Part shown: positions 56,301 through 62,121 of the stretch, in pieces
How the letters are laid out: each line of letters opens with the position of its first letter
Numbering within the stretch: position 1 is the stretch's first letter
DNA from: Sinomicrobium pectinilyticum
GTDB lineage: Bacteria > Bacteroidota > Bacteroidia > Flavobacteriales > Flavobacteriaceae
DNA length: 62,121 nucleotides
Assembly: GCF_003725735.1 (NCBI RefSeq)
Contig: NZ_RJTM01000110.1
Coordinates: 1 to 62,121 of the forward strand
Reading direction: 5' to 3'
Notes under the pieces: model-generated
Databases searched by the model: none
What the model was told of the DNA's origin: nothing
Seen by the model: the letters and a program-made list of their open reading frames with translations, nothing else
Translations under genes and position numbers: made by a program

Positions 56301-56566
56301 CGCCCTCTACCGGAGCTGGTCGCGGTAGAATTGATATAGCTCATATTTTCTGCTCCGTTTATAGCTTCTTCCAGGGGGACCAATACGGATTTCGCCACGG
56401 TCTCGGCATTAGCTCCGGGATAATATACCTGTACACTTACACTGGGAGGCGCTATTTCCGGAAAACGTTCTACGGGAAGTTTAAAGATACTTGCTGCTCC
56501 GGCCAGCACCAGCAATATGGAAATCACCATCGCAAATACGGGCCTCGTCAAAATTTTTTTTATCAT
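53381..56566 (-). CDS. RND multidrug efflux pump, HAE1 family inner-membrane transporter
   Basis: The 1061-residue proton-driven pump. It has the 12-helix RND layout with two large periplasmic loops. Signatures are RPVFAMVISILLVLAGA near the start, GIVVDDAIVVIEAIYEKM in TM4 (Asp-Asp of the proton relay), FLEGPVGVFYKEFA, and GLLAKNAILIVEFV plus ALRIRPIMMTSFAF in the second half. The Phe- and Glu-rich pockets resemble AcrB/MexB-like HAE1 pumps. It lies between the adaptor gene (113 bp upstream) and the outer-membrane gene (63 bp downstream). No regulator gene is adjacent. Confidence 0.95.
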   Translation of the reverse strand: MIKKILTRPVFAMVISILLVLAGAASIFKLPVERFPEIAPPSVSVQVYYPGANAETVAKSVLVPLEEAINGAENMSYINSTATSSGRGRSTVYFEPGTDPNTAAVEVQNRISQVMEQIPPEVVEAGIVVLKRLKGTLMTINIYSEDGTYDETFLNAYTRMKIRRELKRVSGIAEASILRSRDYAMRIWINPEKLAVYGLTPRDVYNQVRDQSFEGAPGKFGENSDEVFEIVLKHDGRFSEPEQYENLVIKTEKDGTQLHLKDVARLEFGATNYASDNKLNGKSAVTIDIVQQQGANAVEIDEGVRAVLEKQAKAFPEGMDYSISYSVRDQIDESMHHVQKTLIEAFILVFLVVFIFLQDFRATIITAISIPVSLIGTFFFLQFIGATMNVLSMLSIVLAIGIVVDDAIVVIEAIYEKMEDHGMGVKQAVNAAMNEITSAIISITIVIAAVFLPVGFLEGPVGVFYKEFAYTIIFAVLISAINALTLVPVLSALILKKGKEEEGDTSKETIIQRISNSRKLQKAKKVRDKGLKKFDSLFDKFTEKYLKVVKWSLLHKWWVMGALVLVALLTVFLSNRTPKGFVPTEDDNFLIFALTMPEGSSLHRTSEVLKEMDSILQAEEAVSSVNTVSGYNIVDGSESSSTGLGYVMLKDIEDRGKIRNIEEVIRHLTEKMAVVSEAKVNMYPRPTVQGFGDFDGVQIVLQDMSDGDMGEFGLLINQFIRELTARKEIEKAFTSFNTNFPQLRIEIDYDKAKALGVSVKEMMFTLQSNFGRTRVGDFNRFTRQYMVYMQSDVQYRETPEAINSIMVKNDKGEMVPLSAFVRLEQTFGPETVFRYNLYSAARINITPAKGYSTGDVMSAIEELSEEKLPANLGFEWTGMSLEERKSGSDTILVFIVSIVLIYFILSAQYESFWLPMAVILSLPPGILGVFAAINLAGVDNNIYVQIGVIMLIGLLAKNAILIVEFVAQKRRAGLQVIDAVIEACALRIRPIMMTSFAFTAGLVPLMFSVGSSAQGTRSVSIGTAGGMIFGIFLGIIFIPVLAYIFQELQDRFKVEITEDEE

Positions 56567-56679
56567 TACTACCTCGTGGCTTTATCGGTCAGTTTACATT
56601 CCTCACCCCATCCGGAACATACAAAATGTAAATTTCCCGTAATTAATCAATGTTTTTAGTAAAAAAATACAGAAATATA

Positions 56680-57831
56680 TCACTCATTTGTAGATAGCAG
56701 TCTTCCCTGCTGTATGGGCTTCACCTTAACCCCGTCGGTAAGATTGTCCAGGCCGGAAATTACCAGTCTGTCTCCGGGAGAAAGACTTCCGGACTTAACA
56801 ATGTATTGTTTGCCGGACCTTCCTTCTATCTCTACTTCCTTACGCTCAACCGTATTATCTTCTTTCAGTGTATATATAAACCTTTTGTCCTGCACGGAAG
56901 TTGTCGCTCCCTGGGGAATCAAAATAGCCTTGGGATAGATTTGCTCCATCAATATCTTGCCGGTATTTCCCGACCTCAAGAGGGTATCCGGGTTATGGAA
57001 TTTTGCACGAAGTGTTATGGAGCCGGTAGAACGGTTTATTTGTCCGGAAGTAGCATCCACTACACCGGCGTGATCATAAATAGAGCCATCTGCAAGCACC
57101 AGCTTCACATCCGAACTAATCCGCCTGGAAGTAGAATCCTTTTTCATTCTTTCGTAGTACAGGTAATCGGATTCACTCATAGAGAAGTAAACATACACGT
57201 CATTTACATTCGACAATACTGTAAGAGGTTCACTGTCGGTCTGTTTCACCACGTTCCCCACGGACTTCGGAAATCTTCCTACAAACCCGTTAACAGGTGC
57301 TTTGATAGTCGTAAATTCCATTTTGATCCGCATGTTGGCAGCCATTGCTTCTGCCCGGTCAAGTGAAGATTTTGCCACCTCATAATCTGCCTGGGCGGTT
57401 TTCTGCTGTACCTCGGAGATCACTTCATTGTCTATAAGAGGCTGTAAACGGTCCAATTCCGTCTTTGCCTTTCGTAATTTTGCCTGTTCCAATGCCACAT
57501 TAGCCTGCGCATTTTTCAGGTCCTCAAGATAAGGTTGCTGGTTCACCTTGAAAAGCGGCTGTCCTTTCTTTACAAAGTCCCCTTCATCAACAAAAATCTC
57601 TTCCAAAATCCCATCCACCTGGGGACGTATCTCTACATCCTCTACTCCTTCTACCAACCCTAAATAATGTGTTTTTTCCGAAGCCGACTCTTCCTCCAGA
57701 GTAATTACGGGAAGAGGGATGCCTTCGTCCTCTTCTTCTTTCTCCTTACAAGCTGTAACGGAAAGGGCAAGCAAAAGAACAAATAATAATGGAAATCCGG
57801 TGCCAAATAAGGTGTTAGTTTTCTTTTTCAT
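56680..57831 (-). CDS. RND efflux periplasmic adaptor (membrane fusion protein)
   Basis: A 383-residue lipoprotein adaptor (lipobox LSVTAC, Cys28) that joins the pump to the outer-membrane channel. It has a split lipoyl domain (GLVEGVEDVEIRPQVDGILE and FTTIKAPVNGFVGRFPKSVG) flanking a helical hairpin (NVALEQAKLRKAKTELDRLQ). Beta-barrel and membrane-proximal domains follow, ending DRLVISGLDNLTDGVKVKP. The acidic linker KEKEEEDEG after the lipobox is notable. First gene of the efflux operon; its upstream region is 941 bp without a convincing gene. Confidence 0.93.
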   Translation of the reverse strand: MKKKTNTLFGTGFPLLFVLLLALSVTACKEKEEEDEGIPLPVITLEEESASEKTHYLGLVEGVEDVEIRPQVDGILEEIFVDEGDFVKKGQPLFKVNQQPYLEDLKNAQANVALEQAKLRKAKTELDRLQPLIDNEVISEVQQKTAQADYEVAKSSLDRAEAMAANMRIKMEFTTIKAPVNGFVGRFPKSVGNVVKQTDSEPLTVLSNVNDVYVYFSMSESDYLYYERMKKDSTSRRISSDVKLVLADGSIYDHAGVVDATSGQINRSTGSITLRAKFHNPDTLLRSGNTGKILMEQIYPKAILIPQGATTSVQDKRFIYTLKEDNTVERKEVEIEGRSGKQYIVKSGSLSPGDRLVISGLDNLTDGVKVKPIQQGRLLSTNE

Positions 57832-58772
57832 CTTAATTTATATGAATATAAGCAATTTTAGGTTCATCCTAGTAACAATATAAGTGCCACATTATACCAA
57901 ACCCCTTCCGTCAACATAAAAAATACTGAATAACAACAATTTACAACAAAATCTCCTCTTTCACAAATTAAATATAGTGTATAAATCCTGAGAATCAACG
58001 AGGGATAAATGTGTAAATTTTACCCACTTCTGTCATACCCATCCCTCTCATACGCGTGTTTCTTATTGTTACCGGTAGTAGCAATGAAACCCGCATATAC
58101 AGCCAAAAGATTATTTGTGAATGAAATTTAACCCGCTATACATTCTTAAAAAACTTCTCACCTTTTGCCTGTCCACTGATGAAACAGAATTGACCTCAGG
58201 AAGGTTCACCCCGGTCGGTCCCGTAACCCCGGATCAGATATCGTTGCGCTGGATATTATGTCTCGCCGGAAAAATAAAGACCGCAAAGCCGGTTTGCGGA
58301 ATACCTGTTGAAGTGACCGGGAATGTAATGAAGAACGTTACAGTATATCACATTCTACAATCCATCTTGTCATTACTCCTGGTAAAGAAGGGCAACAGCA
58401 CTTTTTGACCACAAGACCTCTTATTTACCGGATTGACGAATATTATTCACAGTGGATCGGTGACATTACAGCTTTTCTTTTTCAAATCATAACGTACAGG
58501 ACAGATCAGCTGCCTTTCGCAATTGTCAACTCAAAACCAAGAATACCTATATTATTAAATATCAATAAAATAATGTATAGTCTTTACACACTTTCACACC
58601 CGGTACACACGGAATATTACACATATTACATTTTCGCCTCTTTATACCAAAACACAATAAACGACTGTAAATCAAATTGATAAACAAGATTATCAGGGAC
58701 CTTCCGAAAGCTGGCATCAAATTTTCAATATACCAGACACAAACAAAGTTTAACCTTAAAATCTTAATAGTC
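57832..58772. other. 941-bp gene-poor region between efflux operon and small secreted protein
   Basis: No recognisable gene is present. Two plus-strand open frames, 58121-58408 (95 codons, ATG) and 58405-58680 (TTG start), have no family features and are rejected as annotation, although the first cannot be fully excluded. The left part must hold the efflux promoter, and the right part the promoter of the gene at 58773. The size is unusual for this compact window. Confidence 0.45.
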
Positions 58773-59069
58773 ATGAAAAAGTTATTTTTAGCCGCAGCAT
58801 TGGTTTTTGGAGGATTTGCTACCCAGGCAGCAACTACCATAGACACTAACGACAACACGGTAATTGCAGTTAATCAGGAAGAATTTACAGAAATTTCTAC
58901 CGATGAAGTTCCTTCTGCCATTACAGAAGCTTTAGAAAGAGATTATGCCGGAGCCACCATAGACAAAGCTCACAAAAATGAGGCAAATGAATACAAGCTG
59001 GAAATTACCATGGGTGAACAAACAGGTGTACTTTATGCTGACGAAAACGGAGAATGGATACAAAAGTAA
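58773..59069 (+). CDS. Small secreted PepSY-like protein
   Basis: A 98-residue exported protein. The signal peptide is MKKLFLAAALVFGGFATQAA; the ATG at 58773 was chosen for it, although the frame is open from a TTG at 58677. The mature part has one PepSY-like (DUF2874-type) repeat: VPSAITEALERDYAGATIDK, then ANEYKLEITMGEQTGVLYAD and a closing ENGEWIQK. Such proteins are common in Bacteroidota and have no proven function. It stands alone with its own terminator. Acidic overall, so probably periplasmic or released. Confidence 0.82.
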   Translation: MKKLFLAAALVFGGFATQAATTIDTNDNTVIAVNQEEFTEISTDEVPSAITEALERDYAGATIDKAHKNEANEYKLEITMGEQTGVLYADENGEWIQK

Positions 59070-59095
59070 TTCGTCCTTCATATTAGAGTAAAAAT

Positions 59096-59130
59096 AAAAG
59101 GGTTGCAGAGATGCAGCCCTTTTATTTTTT
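59096..59130 (+). terminator. Rho-independent terminator after the PepSY-like gene
   Basis: AAAAGGGTTGCA (59096-59107) and TGCAGCCCTTTT (59112-59123) pair over 12 bp, with one G-T pair and a 4-nt loop, followed by ATTTTTT. Confidence 0.85.
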
Positions 59131-59147
59131 AAGGTATCTCTTTCTTC

Positions 59148-60290
59148 TCAATCCTTTAAAAGACTTCTGGAGATCACTATTTTCTGGATTTCCGAAGTCC
59201 CTTCGTAGATCTGGGTAATCTTTGCATCACGCATCAGCCGTTCCACATGATATTCCTTCACATAACCGTTACCGCCATGTATCTGTACCGCTTCTATTGT
59301 GGTATCCATAGCTACCTGCGACGCATACAGTTTTGCCATTGCCCCTGACAGGTCATAATCTTTCCCGTTATCTTTATCCCAGGCTGCTTTCAGTACCATA
59401 TGCCGGGCTGCTTCTATCTGGGTATACATATCGGCCAGCTTAAAGGCAATGGCCTGGTGATTGCATATTTCAGTACCGAAAGCCTTTCTTACTTTGGAAT
59501 ACGCTCTGGCCAGTTCATAGGCACCGGATGCAATTCCCAATGCCTGGCTGGCAATACCTATACGCCCCCCGGCCAGGGTTTTCATGGCAAATTTAAATCC
59601 GAAACCATCTTCTCCTATACGGTTTTCTTTAGGCACCTTTACATCATTAAATATCAAGGAGTGCGTATCACTACCGCGAATACCCAGTTTCTGTTCTTTG
59701 GGGCCTATCTCAAAACCTTCCATTCCTTTCTCGACAATCAAAACATTGATGCCGTGATGTTTTTTACCGGCATCCGTCTGGGCTATAACGAGGTAAATAC
59801 TCGCAGTTCCTCCGTTGGTAATCCAGTTCTTGGTACCGTTGAGGATATAGTAATCCCCTTTATCAATCGCAGTCGTTTTTTGAGACGTCGCGTCACTTCC
59901 CGCCTCGGGTTCGGACAGGCAAAAAGCCCCCAGGATCTCTCCCTTTGCCAGACGAGGCAGGTATTTTTGTTTCTGTTCCTCCGTACCATAATGTTCCAGT
60001 CCCCAGCAGACCAGGGAATTGTTTACACTCATCACCACCGAGGCAGAGGCATCTATCTTGGATATTTCCTCCATGGCAAGAACATAAGATACCGTGTCCA
60101 ATCCACTACCTCCGTAATCCGGCGAGACCATCATCCCCAAAAATCCCAGTTCTCCCATTTTACGGATCTGCTCCGCAGGGAACTTTTGTTTTTCATCTCT
60201 TTCTATAACGCCGGGCAGCAATTCATTCCGGGCAAAATCCCTCGCTGCATCACGGATCATAAGCTGTTCTTCTGTAAATGTAAAATCCAT
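59148..60290 (-). CDS. Acyl-CoA dehydrogenase (short-chain type)
   Basis: A 380-residue FAD enzyme that forms the alpha-beta double bond in acyl-CoA during fatty-acid or branched-chain amino-acid breakdown, passing electrons to ETF. It shows both family signatures, GAFCLSEPEAGSDATSQKTT and, near the end, QIHGGNGYVKEYHVERLMRD. The YEGTSEIQKIVI segment supplies the catalytic Glu in the short-chain position. The ATG at 60290 (MDFTFTEEQLMIRD) is the normal start; an upstream ATG adds 11 unrelated residues. Stands alone, divergent from the alanine symporter gene. Closest in look to butyryl-CoA dehydrogenases, but chain length is inferred. Confidence 0.92.
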   Translation of the reverse strand: MDFTFTEEQLMIRDAARDFARNELLPGVIERDEKQKFPAEQIRKMGELGFLGMMVSPDYGGSGLDTVSYVLAMEEISKIDASASVVMSVNNSLVCWGLEHYGTEEQKQKYLPRLAKGEILGAFCLSEPEAGSDATSQKTTAIDKGDYYILNGTKNWITNGGTASIYLVIAQTDAGKKHHGINVLIVEKGMEGFEIGPKEQKLGIRGSDTHSLIFNDVKVPKENRIGEDGFGFKFAMKTLAGGRIGIASQALGIASGAYELARAYSKVRKAFGTEICNHQAIAFKLADMYTQIEAARHMVLKAAWDKDNGKDYDLSGAMAKLYASQVAMDTTIEAVQIHGGNGYVKEYHVERLMRDAKITQIYEGTSEIQKIVISRSLLKD

Positions 60291-60366
60291 TTTTATATAA
60301 TGCTTATTTGTTTCATAACACACAAATTAATGAAAAATATGTATAAAAAACTGCTTTTGCAGGGTA

Positions 60367-60374
60367 CAAAATTA
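60367..60374 (-). promoter_or_regulatory. Possible -7 box of the acyl-CoA dehydrogenase gene
   Basis: On the minus strand TAATTTTG matches TAnnTTTG exactly, 76 nt before the start codon. No good -33 box is seen at 19 nt. Confidence 0.35.
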
Positions 60375-60575
60375 ATTTTTCACAAAAAACCATCTCAATT
60401 TTTATACAGAACTCATTTGAACTTGCTCCATAATCTGCTATAATTTTCTTTATTTTATGCCGGAGAAAAAAATAGCACTCCTTACATACAACATAAAAAT
60501 AATACATAAATACTTTACCGGATCGTGTTTTTTGCATGACCGGACTTAAAAACTAACTACACTAACTCAATTAAC

Positions 60576-62027
60576 ATGGAGGAAATTATTAAAAGTATTA
60601 ATGCCATTGTGTGGAGCAATGCCCTGGTTATTCTATGTCTCGGTGCGGGCATTTATTTTTCGGTAGTGACCGGATTTTTACAGGTACGGTATATCCGTGA
60701 AATGGTAAAACTCCTTTTTGCCAAGGAATCTTCCAATAAAGGGGTCACCTCATTCCAGGCATTTGCCATAGCAATCTCCGGCAGGGTAGGGACCGGTAAT
60801 ATTGCCGGGGTTGCGACCGCAATTGCTTCCGGGGGTCCGGGCGCTGTTTTCTGGATGTGGGTCATTGCCTTACTCGGAGCGGCTTCGGCCTATGTAGAAG
60901 CTACCCTGGGGCAGATATACAAAGAAGTAAAAGACGGGCAGTACCGCGGGGGGCCGGCGTTTTACATTGAAAAAGGGCTCAAAACAAAAGCATTCGGTGT
61001 TCTCTTCGCAGTTGTAACCATTGCATCTACGGCTTTTTTTCTCCCCGGTGTACAAAGTAACAGTATCGCTCAGGGAATAGAAGAAGCATTCCGTTTTCCC
61101 GTATGGGCAACCGGTATAGGTATTTCTGTTTTGCTTGCCCTTATTATTTTCGGGGGGATAAAAAGAATCAGTAAAGTAGCCGAGATCGTCGTTCCTTTTA
61201 TGGCTATAGGCTATATTCTAATGGCACTGATAGTCATTGGAATGAATATAGAAAAAGTCCCGGAAATGTTCTCGCTCATCTTTCGTTCAGCTTTCGGGGC
61301 GGAAGAGATGTTTGCAGGGATTTTCGGTTCTGCCATCGCATGGGGTGTCAAAAGGGGGATATACTCCAATGAAGCCGGCCAGGGGACAGCCCCTCATGCT
61401 GCGGCTGCGGCAGAAGTAAGTCACCCCGCCAAACAGGGACTCGTACAGGCTTTTTCCGTGTATGTGGACACTCTTTTCGTCTGTACTGCCACTGCTTTAA
61501 TGATATTATTTACCAATTCCTACAATGTAAAACATCCGGATATAAAAAATGAGTTCATTGTGCAGAACCTCGACAAAAACGTAGAGGCCGGGCCGGCCTT
61601 TACACAAGCTGCCATTGCCCATCATTTCCCTACGGTAGGAGCTGCTTTTGTTGCCATCTCCCTCATGTTCTTTGCCTTTACGACCATAATGGCGTACTAC
61701 TATATCGCCGAGACCAATCTCAGTTACCTGGACAGGAAAGGTTCGCAAATCAAACTACTTATTTTACGCCTGGTGCTCTTGTTTTCCGTATTTTACGGCT
61801 CCGTAAAAAGCGCCCAGCTCGCCTGGGATATGGGCGATATAGGTGTGGGTCTGATGGCCTGGATAAATATTATCTTTATCCTCATACTCCAAAGGCCGGC
61901 CCTGAAAGCCCTGAAAGATTACAAGGAACAAAGAAAAAAGAAAAAAGACCCGGTATTCGATCCGGAAAAACTGGGAATCCGGAATGCAGATTTCTGGAAG
62001 ACCTATAACAGGAAGGAAGAAAACTAA
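60576..62027 (+). CDS. Alanine/glycine:cation symporter (AGCS family)
   Basis: A 483-residue inner-membrane carrier that takes up alanine or glycine with Na+ or H+. The family signature ISGRVGTGNIAGVATAI (67-83) is present and is followed by GGPGAVFWMWVIALLGAASA. Other conserved stretches are RGIYSNEAGQGTAPHAAAAA and FFAFTTIMAYYYIAETNLSY. About 10-11 membrane helices and a basic cytoplasmic tail (EQRKKKKDP) complete it. A hairpin at 60518-60543 (CCGG...CCGG) lies in the leader, without a known role. It ends 94 bp before the window edge, with nothing else visible there. Confidence 0.93.
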   Translation: MEEIIKSINAIVWSNALVILCLGAGIYFSVVTGFLQVRYIREMVKLLFAKESSNKGVTSFQAFAIAISGRVGTGNIAGVATAIASGGPGAVFWMWVIALLGAASAYVEATLGQIYKEVKDGQYRGGPAFYIEKGLKTKAFGVLFAVVTIASTAFFLPGVQSNSIAQGIEEAFRFPVWATGIGISVLLALIIFGGIKRISKVAEIVVPFMAIGYILMALIVIGMNIEKVPEMFSLIFRSAFGAEEMFAGIFGSAIAWGVKRGIYSNEAGQGTAPHAAAAAEVSHPAKQGLVQAFSVYVDTLFVCTATALMILFTNSYNVKHPDIKNEFIVQNLDKNVEAGPAFTQAAIAHHFPTVGAAFVAISLMFFAFTTIMAYYYIAETNLSYLDRKGSQIKLLILRLVLLFSVFYGSVKSAQLAWDMGDIGVGLMAWINIIFILILQRPALKALKDYKEQRKKKKDPVFDPEKLGIRNADFWKTYNRKEEN

Positions 62028-62121
62028 AATAGCCATTTATTTACTTTAAAACACACAATCAATGAACTCATTTAAACTTTTTTAATAGAAGCGAAAAATA
62101 GCAATTTTTGTTCCACAGGCA

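Noticed and set aside
58121-58680. Two overlapping plus-strand open frames (95 and 91 codons) upstream of the PepSY-like gene
   Set aside because: No family features; the second starts with TTG and codon composition looks like AT-rich spacer. Kept only as part of the described gap.
59400-60443. 347-codon plus-strand frame opposite the acyl-CoA dehydrogenase gene
   Set aside because: Antisense to a gene with full family signatures; its translation is rich in Phe, His, Ile and Arg without pattern.
1-62121. CRISPR array, tRNA, rRNA, integron or prophage
   Set aside because: No regularly spaced repeats, no TTCGAATC-type tRNA arm in a cloverleaf context, no rRNA sequence and no phage or integrase gene were found on either strand.

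Overview
The window is a 62-kb piece of a Flavobacteriia chromosome (phylum Bacteroidota). The evidence is two SusC/SusD pairs, the gliding/type IX secretion genes gldJ and porV, a FecR-type anti-sigma factor with DUF4974, a PafA-type phosphatase, split pdhA/pdhC genes, and several promoters of the Bacteroidota form (TTTG or TTG, about 19 nt, TAnnTTTG). I cannot fix the genus. No rRNA, tRNA, CRISPR array, prophage or transposase gene is visible. The only mobile-element trace is a 161-bp MITE-like element.

Layout. (1) 457-10828 (+) is a polysaccharide utilisation locus: SusC, SusD, a GH3 glycosidase and two different GH29 alpha-L-fucosidases, the second with a discoidin-type domain. (2) 10906-23545 carries core genes: PafA phosphatase, MlaE/MlaF lipid-transport ABC pair, DUF389 protein, mannose-1-phosphate guanylyltransferase, SprT-like protein, SDR, M28 peptidase, PDH E2 and E1-alpha, cytidine deaminase. 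(3) 23548-28106 holds porV facing away from gldJ-murF; porU, which I expect between porV and gldJ, is absent. (4) 28162-37522 (-) is one long operon: ECF sigma, FecR, STN-domain SusC, SusD and a phosphocholine-specific phospholipase C. This is a PUL-like locus built around a phospholipase. (5) 37950-43112 (+) has a TetR regulator, an SDR with a palindromic operator in its promoter, small DoxX-like and NTF2-like proteins, then a tightly packed methyltransferase - K+ channel - bestrophin - beta-carbonic anhydrase run. (6) 43469-45216 (+) has a metallophosphoesterase and an endonuclease/exonuclease/phosphatase-family lipoprotein behind a structured leader. (7) 45333-51368 (-) is glutamate synthase (gltD, gltB). 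(8) 51839-57831 (-) is a complete RND efflux operon. (9) 58773-62027 has a PepSY-like secreted protein, an acyl-CoA dehydrogenase and an alanine/glycine:cation symporter.

How the genes fit together. The two SusCD loci differ in regulation. The fucosidase locus has a SusC without an STN domain and no local regulator. The phospholipase locus has an STN-bearing SusC directly behind its own sigma/anti-sigma pair. Four extracytoplasmic phosphoesterases lie in the window (PafA, phospholipase C, metallophosphoesterase, EEP lipoprotein), suggesting scavenging of organic phosphate or lipid head groups. The bestrophin - carbonic anhydrase - K+ channel cluster suggests a bicarbonate/pH/ion unit. The strongest leads are the phospholipase SusCD operon, the bestrophin/carbonic anhydrase cluster, the MITE inside a stop codon, the missing porU and the structured leader at 43272-43468.

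Several coding starts were moved downstream of the longest open frame to the ATG that gives a proper signal peptide or family N-terminus; each entry says so.
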